From Rhodocyclaceae bacterium (lineage in GTDB: Bacteria; Pseudomonadota; Gammaproteobacteria; Burkholderiales; Usitatibacteraceae), in the NCBI GenBank assembly GCA_020247545.1, contig JADCIX010000060.1, positions 1 to 52,787 on the forward strand: a DNA stretch of 52,787 bases. Reading direction: 5' to 3'. A program made the position numbers and the translations under genes. Positions 18,950-27,868 of the stretch are shown here, piece after piece. How positions within the stretch are numbered: the first letter of the stretch is position 1; every line of letters starts with the position of its first letter. The notes beneath the pieces are model-generated. The model was given only the letters and a program-made list of their open reading frames with translations, ran no database searches and was not told the origin of the DNA.

Positions 18950-20797
18950 ATGCGTACTCATCCCACACCACACCCCACAGTCGCGCGCATTACGGACGAC
19001 ATTTGCCAACGAAGCCGATCTTTCCGCGCCCGGTATTTGGCGCATGTAGCCGCCGCGAAACACGCCGACCCCGCCCGCAGCCGGATCTCCTGTACCAACT
19101 TGGCGCACGCTTTTGCTGCCGAGGCACCTAACGACAAATTGGTTTTGCGCGAAATTCGAGCACCGAATATTGCTATCGTGTCCGCCTACAACGACCTGCT
19201 TTCCGCACATCAACCGCTGGCGCGTTTTCCGGACATCATCAAGCACGCCGCTCGTGACGCGGGTGCCACTGCGCAATTTGCAGGCGGTGTTCCGGCCATG
19301 TGCGATGGTGTGACTCAGGGGCAAGCGGGTATGGAGCTGTCGTTGTTTTCACGCGACATCATTGCCCAGGCCACGGCTATTGCCTTGTCGCATAACGTAT
19401 TCGACGGCGTCTTGTGCCTTGGTGTGTGTGACAAGATTGTGCCGGGGCTTTTGATCGGCGCGTTGCAGTTTGGTCATCTGCCCACTATTTTTGTACCGGC
19501 GGGGCCGATGATCACCGGCCTGTCTAATGACGAAAAATCAAAGATTCGCCAGCAGTTCGCCGAAGGCAAGGTTGACCGTGCAGGACTGCTTGAAGCTGAA
19601 AGCCGCGCCTATCACGGTCCGGGCACCTGTACCTTCTACGGCACTGCCAACAGCAACCAAATGCTTATGGAAGTCATGGGGCTGCATTTACCCGGCTCTG
19701 CGTTCATCACGCCAAACACGCCTTTGCGGGATGCGTTAACTGCAGAGGCCACCAAACGTGTTGTCGCCCTCACGCATCTTGGCACCGAATACACGCCCAT
19801 CGCAGATATTGTGGATGAGCGCTGCATCGTCAACGCCATCGTCGGCTTGCTCGCCACCGGCGGCTCGACCAACCATACTATCCACATCATCGCCATCGCG
19901 CGTGCAGCTGGCATTATCATCAATTGGGACGACTTTGACGCTTTGTCCGCCGTGGTACCCCTGCTAGCTCGTATCTACCCGAATGGGAGTGCTGACGTGA
20001 ATCACTTTCATGCGGCCGGTGGCGCGGGGTTTGTGATTCGGGAGCTTTTGTCGGTTGGGTTGTTACACGAAGACGTAGCGACGGTGGCAGGTCGCGGACT
20101 CGCACGTTACACCGAGGAACCCACCCTAAAAGCGGGCCGTATCGCCCGCCGAAGTGCACCTGCCACCAGCGGCGATGAGAGTGTTGTGCGAACGGCGGTG
20201 GCTCCATTTAGCGCCGATGGCGGCCTTCGTGTGTTGCGCGGCAATCTAGGCCGTTCGGTGATCAAGGTGTCTGCGGTCAAGCCACAACACCACATTGTCG
20301 AGGCACCCGCCATGGTGTTTGATGATCAGGACCACGTGCTGGCCGCGTTTAAGCGTGGTGAACTGCAAAAAAACTTTGTGGCAGTGGTTCGTTTTCAAGG
20401 GCCGCGCGCCAATGGTATGCCGGAGTTACACAAACTTACCCCCGCCCTGGGCTCGTTACAGGATGCAGGATTTCGCGTTGCACTTGTCACCGATGGGCGT
20501 ATGTCGGGTGCATCGGGCAAAGTACCTGCCGCAATTCACGTCTCACCAGAATGTGTTGCCGGCGGACCCATCGGCAAAGTGCGCAACGGTGACATCATTC
20601 GCCTGGATGTCGACGCTGGGACGCTGGAGGTAGTTGTTGACCCCGCCGAATGGGCCAAACGCGACATCGCTGCCGTGAATCTTGAAGCCAACCAATTTGG
20701 CTCGGGCCGCGAACTATTTTTTGCATCACGCGCAGCTGCGCTGACCGCGGAAGATGGTGCTGGCACTTTTGGCGTCATCCCTATTCCCGCAGCGTGA
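18950..20797 (+). CDS. edd: Phosphogluconate dehydratase
   Basis: This gene encodes 615 residues, the normal length for Edd. The enzyme dehydrates 6-phosphogluconate to 2-keto-3-deoxy-6-phosphogluconate in the Entner-Doudoroff pathway and needs a [4Fe-4S] cluster. Candidate cluster cysteines are Cys118 (MCDGVTQG), Cys160 ([10 protein letters not shown]) and Cys227 ([14 protein letters not shown]), all in IlvD/Edd signature segments. The C-terminal domain carries [22 protein letters not shown] chose the ATG at 18950 because GGAG sits 7 bases upstream. An upstream in-frame TTG at 18932 lacks such a site. It is the first gene of an edd-eda-zwf run driven by the promoter and operator just upstream. 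Confidence 0.96.
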   Translation: MRTHPTPHPTVARITDDICQRSRSFRARYLAHVAAAKHADPARSRISCTNLAHAFAAEAPNDKLVLREIRAPNIAIVSAYNDLLSAHQPLARFPDIIKHAARDAGATAQFAGGVPAMCDGVTQGQAGMELSLFSRDIIAQATAIALSHNVFDGVLCLGVCDKIVPGLLIGALQFGHLPTIFVPAGPMITGLSNDEKSKIRQQFAEGKVDRAGLLEAESRAYHGPGTCTFYGTANSNQMLMEVMGLHLPGSAFITPNTPLRDALTAEATKRVVALTHLGTEYTPIADIVDERCIVNAIVGLLATGGSTNHTIHIIAIARAAGIIINWDDFDALSAVVPLLARIYPNGSADVNHFHAAGGAGFVIRELLSVGLLHEDVATVAGRGLARYTEEPTLKAGRIARRSAPATSGDESVVRTAVAPFSADGGLRVLRGNLGRSVIKVSAVKPQHHIVEAPAMVFDDQDHVLAAFKRGELQKNFVAVVRFQGPRANGMPELHKLTPALGSLQDAGFRVALVTDGRMSGASGKVPAAIHVSPECVAGGPIGKVRNGDIIRLDVDAGTLEVVVDPAEWAKRDIAAVNLEANQFGSGRELFFASRAAALTAEDGAGTFGVIPIPAA

Positions 20798-20828
20798 CCC
20801 GCAGCGTCACCAATCGGGAGACAATCGC

Positions 20829-21497
20829 TTGACCCTTGCCTCGCCACACATCCGCGATATCCTTGCAGCAAGCCCGGTGATGCCTGTGATCGTACTGGAT
20901 CGCGTGGAAGATGCCGCGCCACTTGCTCGCGCTTTGGTTACAGGCGGTATCCGTGTTCTTGAAGTCACAATGCGTAGCCCGGCCGCGCTTGAATCTGTCC
21001 GCGCAATTCGACACCAGGTGCCGGAGGCGATTGTAGGTGTGGGTACCATCGTCACCGTCGCGGACTTCGATGCGGCGGTTGCAGCAGGTGCGGCTTTCGG
21101 CGTGAGTCCCGGCAGCAGTGATCACCTGTTGGCACATGTTGCGCAGCAGCAACTGCCGTTTCTGCCTGGTTGTATGACCCCTTCAGACTTGATGCGTGCC
21201 ATGGAAGCCGGGTTTGATGCGGTAAAACTGTTCCCTGCAAAGCAGGCCGGTGGTGTTGAGATGCTCAAAGCCCTCGGCGGCCCGTTCCCTAGAATTGCAT
21301 TTTGCCCAACTGGTGGCATCGACGCACTCTCCGCGCCTGACTACTTGAGGTTGCCCAATGTGGCCTGCGTTGGCGGATCGTGGCTTGCCCCAGCCAATCT
21401 CGTCAACAGTGGCGACTGGGAAGCAATTCGTCTAAGGGCTGTTGCCGCTTCTGCGTTGCGAGCAGTTGCCACCGCGTCTGGCAAGACATCACGGTAG
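20829..21497 (+). CDS. eda: KDPG aldolase
   Basis: The enzyme splits 2-keto-3-deoxy-6-phosphogluconate into pyruvate and glyceraldehyde-3-phosphate. I start it at the TTG at 20829, giving 222 residues, because GGGAGA (20816-20821) lies 7 bases upstream. An upstream in-frame ATG at 20754 would overlap edd and add 25 unlikely residues. With the TTG start the key residues fall at Glu45, Arg49, Thr73 and the Schiff-base Lys133 (AVKLFPA). To my knowledge these are the same numbers as in E. coli Eda, which supports the choice. The phosphate-binding CPTGGI motif is at 159-164. The gap from edd is 31 bases. Eda can also act as a 4-hydroxy-2-oxoglutarate aldolase. Confidence 0.96.
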   Translation: MTLASPHIRDILAASPVMPVIVLDRVEDAAPLARALVTGGIRVLEVTMRSPAALESVRAIRHQVPEAIVGVGTIVTVADFDAAVAAGAAFGVSPGSSDHLLAHVAQQQLPFLPGCMTPSDLMRAMEAGFDAVKLFPAKQAGGVEMLKALGGPFPRIAFCPTGGIDALSAPDYLRLPNVACVGGSWLAPANLVNSGDWEAIRLRAVAASALRAVATASGKTSR

Positions 21498-21566
21498 AAC
21501 TCCCGTAACCTTGTTTCCTTCAAACTCTCAACTCACTCGCGCCACCCCTCGAACGGACCAAACTCC

Positions 21567-23045
21567 ATGACTGCGACCCCATCCGCAACCACCCCGGAAT
21601 GCCGCGCTCTGGTATTGTTTGGTGCAACAGGTGATCTTGCCAAACGTATGTTGTGGCCTTCACTCTATGCACTCGACATCGATGGCCTATTGCCGAAAGT
21701 GTTTCAGTTAATCGGTGCGGCGACTTCAAAACAAACAGTTGATGAATTCCGGCAGAAAGTACGCGATGCAATTTTCACATCCGCAAATGCTAGCGTGTTT
21801 GATGAAGCCAAGTTTGCGGCTTTCGCAGCGCGGATTTGCTACGTAACTGTTGATATTCAGACCCCAGGCGGGTTAGATTCGGTAAAGCGTGCGCTGAGCC
21901 CCGGCGATGGTGGCGTGATGTATTACCTCTCCACTGGCCCCCAACTGTTTGGTCCGATCTGCCTGGCTTTACGCGACGCGGGGTTAATCGACCGGCACTC
22001 ACGAATCACGATTGAAAAACCGATTGGCACCAATTCCCGAACCGCTCATGAGGTCAATGAAGCCATCGGTGCGGCATTTGAAGAAAATCAAGTGTTTCGC
22101 ATCGACCACTACCTAGGCAAGGAGGCAGTGCAAAACCTACTGGCACTCCGATTCGCCAACGCGATCTTTGAGCCGTTGTGGAATGCCAGCGCAATTGAAC
22201 AGGTACAAATCACCGTGGCTGAAGCGGTCGGCGTTGAGGGGCGATGGGGGTTCTACGACAGCACTGGCGCGCTGCGCGACATGGTACAAAGCCACATGCT
22301 GCAACTGTTGTGCTTGGTTGCAATGGAGCCGCCGGCAGGGTTCACCCCTACCGCTGTGCGCAATGAAAAGGTAAAGGTCTTGTGGTCGCTGCACCCGATA
22401 ACCGCTGCCGATGTTGAGTCTCACACGGTGCGCGGCCAATACGTGGGCGGCTATAGCGCCGGACAGGCAGCAGTTGGTTACCTTGACGAAAAAGGCGCGG
22501 CGACGACCAGTGACACCGAGACTTTCGTTGCGCTCAAGGTCGGTATCGACAATTGGCGCTGGGCAGGTGTGCCTTTTTACATGCGCACCGGCAAACGGCT
22601 GGCCAAGCGCTGTAGCGAGATCATGATCCAGTTCAAACCCGCACCATTCAACATCTTTGCCGATATTGGTGCCAGCCTGTCGCCGAATGCGCTACTTATC
22701 CAATTGCAACCGGAGGAAATGATCACGCTCACCCTCATGCACAAAAAGCCCGGCATGAATGAAGTCAAACTTGCACAAGTCCCACTCAATTTGTCGATCG
22801 GTGAAACGTTCGGCCAGTCGCGCCGCCGCATTGCCTATGAACGGATGCTGCTGGATGTACTGCGCAACAACTCAGCACTGTTTGTGCGGCGTGATGAGGT
22901 CGAAGCGGCATGGAAGTGGATCGACGGCATCATCGACGGCTGGAAAAGCACCGGCTACACAGTAAAGCCCTATACTGCCGGCAGTTGGGGCCCTAGCGCC
23001 GCCATCGCTTTGACGGAACGCAACGGCCACTCTTGGAACGAGTAA
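21567..23045 (+). CDS. zwf: Glucose-6-phosphate 1-dehydrogenase
   Basis: The 492-residue protein matches the family length. It oxidises glucose-6-phosphate to 6-phosphogluconolactone with NADP or NAD. The nucleotide-binding motif FGATGDLAKR is at about residues 18-27. The substrate-binding signature RIDHYLGK is at 178-185. The catalytic His is probably the one in MVQSHMLQLL. It is the third gene after edd-eda, 69 bases from eda, with no palindrome or clear promoter in that gap, so it probably rides on the HexR-controlled transcript. The lactonase gene pgl, often adjacent, is absent here, and no glucokinase gene is seen. Confidence 0.96.
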   Translation: MTATPSATTPECRALVLFGATGDLAKRMLWPSLYALDIDGLLPKVFQLIGAATSKQTVDEFRQKVRDAIFTSANASVFDEAKFAAFAARICYVTVDIQTPGGLDSVKRALSPGDGGVMYYLSTGPQLFGPICLALRDAGLIDRHSRITIEKPIGTNSRTAHEVNEAIGAAFEENQVFRIDHYLGKEAVQNLLALRFANAIFEPLWNASAIEQVQITVAEAVGVEGRWGFYDSTGALRDMVQSHMLQLLCLVAMEPPAGFTPTAVRNEKVKVLWSLHPITAADVESHTVRGQYVGGYSAGQAAVGYLDEKGAATTSDTETFVALKVGIDNWRWAGVPFYMRTGKRLAKRCSEIMIQFKPAPFNIFADIGASLSPNALLIQLQPEEMITLTLMHKKPGMNEVKLAQVPLNLSIGETFGQSRRRIAYERMLLDVLRNNSALFVRRDEVEAAWKWIDGIIDGWKSTGYTVKPYTAGSWGPSAAIALTERNGHSWNE

Positions 23046-23818
23046 CGAATCACGCTTCGCGTATCAATCCGCTAGCCGGTAGTGCGTTCGGGTGAGGCAA
23101 TGGTGGTAGTACGCCGGGCAGCAACCTGACACGGGTGAGGGCTTGGTATCACGCGACCATCGCGCCGGTGGAGGCGACCTCGTGTGGGAGATCGGCTCCG
23201 GCGACTTTGAATGCCACAATGATAACGGCACATTCAACGCCGAACAGTTTCGTACCAACGCCGCGTCCGATCAAGTCAAAATGATCAGATCACACTCTCA
23301 CAAGGCACCAAGCCCGGGCACGGTGGAATACTCCAGGTTCGAAGGTGACGCCGGAAATCGCTAAGGCGCGTGCGGGGTGCCCATCGGAGCTTTCCGGCAA
23401 AACATTCGGCCTTCTCAACGCCGCGCGAGTTACTACACTTCTTGGTGCAGTTAGGTGAGTTATCCGGCGGCTCAACGATAATGGGGAAAGAGCCCGCGCC
23501 CTCGGTTGGCAAACTTAACCACCGATCCCGACTGAAGGCCCGCTGATGAAGTCGATACAGGTAGGGCACCCGAGTATCAGCGAGTAAACCTCACGTCTGC
23601 TCTGCGCTATTGTGCAATCGGTCATCCCACTGGTAGCCGCTGTGTCCCCTCGTCTGCGCAGAAATGCCTGTCGAAGTAAGGTTAGGCTACCCTCCCGGTT
23701 GATGCAGAAACGCATAGTCGCCATGAATTTTGTATGATTGGCATGGTTAGACTTATCTGGGGTAGCTCCGGCGCGGCAAAATGTTTAGGTAAAGTGTTAA
23801 CGTTGAGGTCAGGCTAGG
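23046..23818. other. 773-base region without a recognisable gene
   Basis: Short open frames exist on both strands (for example 23515-23724 leftward and 23143-23364 rightward), but none has a convincing ribosome-binding site, family motif or codon pattern. Stops interrupt all longer readings. I found no terminator hairpin directly after zwf and no transposase motifs. It may be decayed coding or element DNA. An unrecognised small RNA cannot be excluded. Confidence 0.45.
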
Positions 23819-25000
23819 ATGAGGCAACATAAGATTCCCGCCGTTTATATGCGCGGCGGCACCAGCAAAGGGATATTTTTTAAAGCAGAAGATTTACCTG
23901 CTGACAGCTATAAACGTGACCTCATTTTGCTCAGGGCATTGGGAAGTCCCGACCCCTACGGCAACCAGCTCGATGGGCTGGGCGACGCCAACTCGACCAC
24001 CAACCGGGTAGTGTTGGTCTCAACATCGTATCGCGACGACTGCGATGTTGACTTCATTTGCGGCCAGGTGGGCATCGACACGCCGACAATTGATTGGTCG
24101 GGCAACTTCGCCAATCTAGCGGCTGCCGTAGGCCCGTTCGCCATCAGCGAGGACTTGTGTGATGCGCCGGCCGAAGGCATGGCAACAGTGCGCATGTGGC
24201 AGGCCGGAATCGGGAAAAAAATCGTCGCGTACGTGCCTATGCACGGTGGCGAAGTGGTGGAGGAAGGCGATTTTGTTGATGACGGCGTTGCCTTTCCTGC
24301 GGCACAAATTCGCATGGAATTCCTCGATCCTGCCGCGGAGGATCTCACCGCGCCAGAGAATCTTTCGCATGTAGGATTGTTTCCGACCGGCAATGCACGC
24401 GATTTGCTTAACATCGCCCCCGGAGAGACCATCGAAGTGACGATGGTTGACGCCGGCAATCCCACGGTGTTGGTACTCGCCGAAGCATTGGGCCTCACGG
24501 CTACTGAAACCAAGGAAGCAATAAACAACAATACCGCGCTGCTCGCTCGAATTGAACTGATCCGCGCCGCCGCCGCCGTGGCCATGGGTATCGCCAAATC
24601 ACCAGAGGAAGCGACTGCACTGCACCCGCAATGCCCCAAACTCGCATTTATCGCCGAGCCAACTAGTTACTTGGCGTCAAACGGCTGCACGATCACTGCC
24701 GACCGTATCGACGTACTTGCGCGCATGGTCACAATGCAAACGCTGCATCATGCCCTACCCGGCTCCGGTGCCATTGCGCTAGCCGTCGCCGCAGCCTTTC
24801 CCGGCACCCTGGTGCACCGAATTGTTGGCTCCCACGACCTGCTAAAACCAGTGAGAATTGGCCATACATCAGGCATCTTGGCAATCAGCGCCGAGGCCAG
24901 CGACAGCATTGGCGGATGGCGCATCACCAAAGCCGTAATGAGTCGAAGCGCGAGGCGTTTGATGGCAGGATGGGTTTACGTGCCCGCGAAAATTCCCTAA
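23819..25000 (+). CDS. prpF: PrpF-family isomerase (2-methylaconitate isomerase-like)
   Basis: The 393-residue protein is full length for the PrpF (DUF453) family, which has a diaminopimelate-epimerase-like fold of two similar halves. It opens with KIPAVYMRGGTSKG, the family hallmark. Other family segments are GLGDANSTTNRVVLVS and FICGQVGI, holding a candidate catalytic Cys, then SGNFANLAAAVGPFA. PrpF converts the AcnD product in the methylcitrate cycle to 2-methyl-cis-aconitate. Here no prpB, prpC or acnD is next to it, so a related tautomerase role (GalD or LigU type) is possible. The AGG-rich stretch before the ATG supports the start. The gene stands alone, with a hairpin downstream at 25031-25062. 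Confidence 0.78.
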   Translation: MRQHKIPAVYMRGGTSKGIFFKAEDLPADSYKRDLILLRALGSPDPYGNQLDGLGDANSTTNRVVLVSTSYRDDCDVDFICGQVGIDTPTIDWSGNFANLAAAVGPFAISEDLCDAPAEGMATVRMWQAGIGKKIVAYVPMHGGEVVEEGDFVDDGVAFPAAQIRMEFLDPAAEDLTAPENLSHVGLFPTGNARDLLNIAPGETIEVTMVDAGNPTVLVLAEALGLTATETKEAINNNTALLARIELIRAAAAVAMGIAKSPEEATALHPQCPKLAFIAEPTSYLASNGCTITADRIDVLARMVTMQTLHHALPGSGAIALAVAAAFPGTLVHRIVGSHDLLKPVRIGHTSGILAISAEASDSIGGWRITKAVMSRSARRLMAGWVYVPAKIP

Positions 25001-25030
25001 CGTCTCGCCTCCCCGTGTAAACCAACGCGG

Positions 25031-25062
25031 CGCTGCCACGTTAAGTAAACACTGTGGCAGCG
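25031..25062 (+). terminator. Hairpin downstream of the prpF-like gene
   Basis: A 9-base perfect stem (CGCTGCCAC and GTGGCAGCG) with a 14-base loop follows the stop codon by about 30 bases. No T-run follows, so it may be a weak or Rho-assisted terminator or an mRNA 3' stabiliser. Confidence 0.4.
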
Positions 25063-25183
25063 GCACCCATCAAACAATTGGGTCGCCGTTGTAAAACCAC
25101 AAAGCAGGCCACAAAAAACTCGTGCGTGAACTTAGCGTCAGAAGTGCTCTAGCAGGACTCTCTTTTATAAAGGAAAATCGGAA

Positions 25184-25453
25184 ATGAAACTGATCAACAC
25201 ATCAAAGCTCTTGGTTGCATTGGCAATTGGTGCCCTCGGCGCGCCAGTGATCGTTAACGCCCAGACACCGGCGCCAGCTGCCCCGTCAGCAAAAACGGCA
25301 CCAGCAGCTGCACCGGCCGCACCTGCCAAAGTCGAAGCACCGGCAAAAGCGGACAAAGCACCTGCCAAAGCTGACGCAGCACCCGCTGATAAGCCAAAGA
25401 AAGCCAAGAAAAAAGCTAAAAAAGCTAAAAAAGACGCAACACCAGCTAAATAA
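25184..25453 (+). CDS. Small secreted Ala/Lys/Pro-rich protein
   Basis: The 89-residue protein begins with a clear Sec signal peptide: Lys2, a hydrophobic core at about residues 8-20, and a likely cleavage after VNA at 26. The mature part of about 63 residues is nearly all Ala, Pro, Lys and Asp, with repeated AKADKAPAKADA-like units. It ends in a dense lysine tract (KPKKAKKKAKKAKK). AAGGAAAATCGGAA before the ATG supplies the ribosome-binding site. The tail resembles histone-H1-like or acid-shock-like basic proteins, but the signal peptide places it in the periplasm or outside. Binding to envelope polyanions is inference. It is monocistronic, with a strong terminator 30 bases after the stop. 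Confidence 0.8.
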   Translation: MKLINTSKLLVALAIGALGAPVIVNAQTPAPAAPSAKTAPAAAPAAPAKVEAPAKADKAPAKADAAPADKPKKAKKKAKKAKKDATPAK

Positions 25454-25481
25454 TATAGCGTCTAAACCGTTACACCGTTGG

Positions 25482-25514
25482 AAACAAAAAGAGCGCGTGG
25501 CGCTCTTTTTGTTT
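25482..25514. terminator. Strong bidirectional intrinsic terminator
   Basis: A 15-base perfect stem (AACAAAAAGAGCGC with its complement) and a 3-base GTG loop lies between the convergent small secreted protein gene and ettA. A-runs on one side and T-runs on the other give a U-tract in both directions, so it should end both transcripts. Confidence 0.93.
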
Positions 25515-25530
25515 TGTGCGGTTGAAGACG

Positions 25531-27195
25531 TTACTTCAGCGCCTTAAAACGTACCCGCTTCGGCCGCGCGGCTTCCTCACCCAGGCGGCGCTTCTTGTCG
25601 GCTTCGTATTCATTGTAGTTGCCGTTGTAGAACACCCACTGCGAATCCCCTTCGCAGGCGAGGATATGTGTCGCCAAGCGGTCTAGGAACCAGCGATCAT
25701 GGGAGATAACCATGACGGTGCCAGCAAACTCTTGCAGTGCGTCTTCCAGTGCGCGTAGCGTCTCAACGTCCAAGTCGTTGGATGGCTCATCCAGCAGCAA
25801 AACATTGCCGCCCTTGAGCAGCGTGATCGCCAAGTGAAGACGGCCGCGCTCTCCACCGGACAGTTTCCCGACCAATTTCTGCTGGTCGCCACCCTTAAAG
25901 TTAAAGCGGCCAATGTAGGCACGCGACTGCATTTCGAATTTGCCGACTTGCAAAATATCGGAGCCGCCTGAGACCGCCTCCCAGACGTTTTTTTCCCCTT
26001 CGAGCGCATCGCGCGATTGGTCAACAAACGCCAGATTCACCGTCGGGCCGATCTTGATTTCGCCGGAATCCGGCGGCTCGGTGCCGCGGATCAACTTAAA
26101 CAAGGTCGATTTACCCGCGCCGTTTGGACCGATCACACCCACAATCGCGCCAGGTGGAATCTTCATCGACAGGTTGTCGATCAACACCCGATCGCCGAAT
26201 GACTTGGTCACGTTGGTGAATTCGATCACCTCATTGCCCAGACGCTCTGCCACGGGGATAAATATCTCACTGGTCTCATTACGACGTTGGTACTCGTAAC
26301 TTGATAACTCCTCAAATCGTGTCATACGCGCCTTGGATTTCGCCTGCCGCCCTTTCGGGTTCTGTCGCACCCACTCAAGCTCTTTCTTCAAGTTGCGCTG
26401 GCGCGCCGACTCCGACGATTCTTCTTTTTGCAGGCGATCGGTCTTTTGATCCAGCCAGCTCGAATAGTTACCCTTCCAAGGAATGCCCGATCCACGGTCA
26501 AGTTCCAAAATCCATTCGGCGGCGTTATCCAAAAAGTACCGGTCGTGGGTGACTGCGACCACGGTGCCGGGGAAACGTGCGAGGAATTGTTCGAGCCAGT
26601 CGACACTCTCGGCATCAAGGTGGTTGGTGGGCTCGTCGAGCAGCAACATATCCGGCTTGGAAAGAAGCAGTTGGCATAGCGCCACGCGGCGTTTCTCACC
26701 ACCAGACAACTTGCCGACCACCGCGTCCCACGGCGGGATACGCAGCGCGTCGGCGGCAATTTCCATCTGCGCCTCCGACGAGTCACCATCGCCGGCGGCG
26801 ATGATCGCTTCCAACTTCGCCTGTTCTTCGGCGAGTGCATCAAAATCCGCACCATCTTCCGCGTAGGCCACATAGACCTCATCTAGCCGCTTCTTGGCAG
26901 CCAACACGCCACCTAAACCGGCCTCAACGGCTTCCCGCACGGTTTGGTCGGGATTCATCAGCGGCTCCTGCATCAGGTAACCAATCTTGATGCCCGGCAT
27001 GGGGACGGCTTCGCCCTCGATTTCTTTGTCCACGCCCGCCATGATTTTGAGCAGGGTCGATTTGCCCGCGCCGTTGAGGCCCAGCACACCAATTTTGGCG
27101 CCGGGGAAAAACGACAGCGAGATGTCTTTAAGAATTTGGCGCTTCGGCGGAACAATCTTGCCGACGCGATTCATCGTGTATACGTACTGTGCCAT
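25531..27195 (-). CDS. ettA: EttA, energy-dependent translational throttle (ABC-F)
   Basis: The 554 residues match EttA length. It is a soluble ABC-F ATPase that binds the ribosomal E site and gates early elongation according to ATP/ADP. Two ATPase domains are complete. The first has GLNGAGKST (~39-47), LSGGEKRR and LLLDEPTNHLD. The second has GPNGAGKST, LSGGERGR and LLLDEPSNDLD. The first Walker A is followed by an arm-like insertion (~95-135), and a charged linker joins the domains (KGRQAKSKARMTRFEEL). The opening AQYVYTMNRVGKIVPPKRQIL is very EttA-like, which separates it from Uup and YheS. There are no membrane segments. GGAAAG precedes the ATG. Confidence 0.96.
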   Translation of the reverse strand: MAQYVYTMNRVGKIVPPKRQILKDISLSFFPGAKIGVLGLNGAGKSTLLKIMAGVDKEIEGEAVPMPGIKIGYLMQEPLMNPDQTVREAVEAGLGGVLAAKKRLDEVYVAYAEDGADFDALAEEQAKLEAIIAAGDGDSSEAQMEIAADALRIPPWDAVVGKLSGGEKRRVALCQLLLSKPDMLLLDEPTNHLDAESVDWLEQFLARFPGTVVAVTHDRYFLDNAAEWILELDRGSGIPWKGNYSSWLDQKTDRLQKEESSESARQRNLKKELEWVRQNPKGRQAKSKARMTRFEELSSYEYQRRNETSEIFIPVAERLGNEVIEFTNVTKSFGDRVLIDNLSMKIPPGAIVGVIGPNGAGKSTLFKLIRGTEPPDSGEIKIGPTVNLAFVDQSRDALEGEKNVWEAVSGGSDILQVGKFEMQSRAYIGRFNFKGGDQQKLVGKLSGGERGRLHLAITLLKGGNVLLLDEPSNDLDVETLRALEDALQEFAGTVMVISHDRWFLDRLATHILACEGDSQWVFYNGNYNEYEADKKRRLGEEAARPKRVRFKALK

Positions 27196-27361
27196 GTGCC
27201 GCTTTCCATCAATTATTTCGGTGAGGCGCTATTTTGCCAGTCGCAGACGCGCTGCGCCCACGGCGGTTGAAAGGTCGCATCCGCCACCCCTACGAACAAC
27301 ACCGACACACCCGCCATCTGCTGGGCGATTCCGAGCAAAAACGGCTGAAAACGCCCGCCAG

Positions 27362-27865
27362 ATGGCGACACCACAAGCTATCGCCAAAGTCATCGGCTTG
27401 GCCAATAATCGGGGCGTGCCAAGCAAATCCGATAAGCCGAGCCCCACGCCGAGGCCAGTTGCTCCGATAAACGAGCAGATCGCCACGCTTGAACTCGAGT
27501 GCAAATACCGGATGGTGAAAATCCGACAGGCCAGACACATGCGCGATGTGCTCCAGCTTGGGATGCTCGATATTCGCGGCGAGGTGGCGTCGCACCAAAA
27601 CGAAATACGCGGGTTACGACAGCTGCACATTGCCTGCGAAAATCGCATGCGTGAGTTGATGGGCTCTCATATGCTGGAACTGCGCGGCATGCGCGACCTG
27701 CAACTATTGATCCAGATGCGCAGCCATTTCCAGCATCGAGAGTGGGTGTATTTGAAAGGCACCTTCCCATTGATGTTCCGCGAAGCTGACTCAGAAGCGG
27801 AGCGCATCGAGCGACGCCTTGAACGCGAAGCCGAGCAACAGGGTCGTCGCCAACGGGGCAAATAG
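27362..27865 (+). CDS. Hypothetical protein with helical, charged C-terminus
   Basis: I do not recognise this 167-residue protein. The frame is open far upstream, antisense to ettA, so I took the ATG at 27362 (MATPQAIAKVIG), although its ribosome-binding site is weak. Residues 1-40 are Pro/Ser/Lys-rich and probably flexible. Residues ~40-165 look alpha-helical with heptad-like spacing (LGMLDIRGEVASHQNEIRGL) and end in a strongly charged stretch (EAERIERRLEREAEQQ). There is no signal peptide or membrane segment. The stop lies 3 bases before the amidase GTG, so the two genes are probably co-transcribed. An antisense frame (27229-27648) is Cys/Arg-rich and less protein-like. Confidence 0.55.
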   Translation: MATPQAIAKVIGLANNRGVPSKSDKPSPTPRPVAPINEQIATLELECKYRMVKIRQARHMRDVLQLGMLDIRGEVASHQNEIRGLRQLHIACENRMRELMGSHMLELRGMRDLQLLIQMRSHFQHREWVYLKGTFPLMFREADSEAERIERRLEREAEQQGRRQRGK

Positions 27866-27868
27866 ACG

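Noticed and set aside
23046-23818. Possible decayed transposase or glucokinase after zwf
   Set aside because: I translated both strands and found no ordered motifs of either family, only short unrelated frames.
23956-24639. 227-codon leftward frame inside the prpF-like gene
   Set aside because: It is the antisense shadow of a well-supported gene, Ser/Ala-rich with no motifs.
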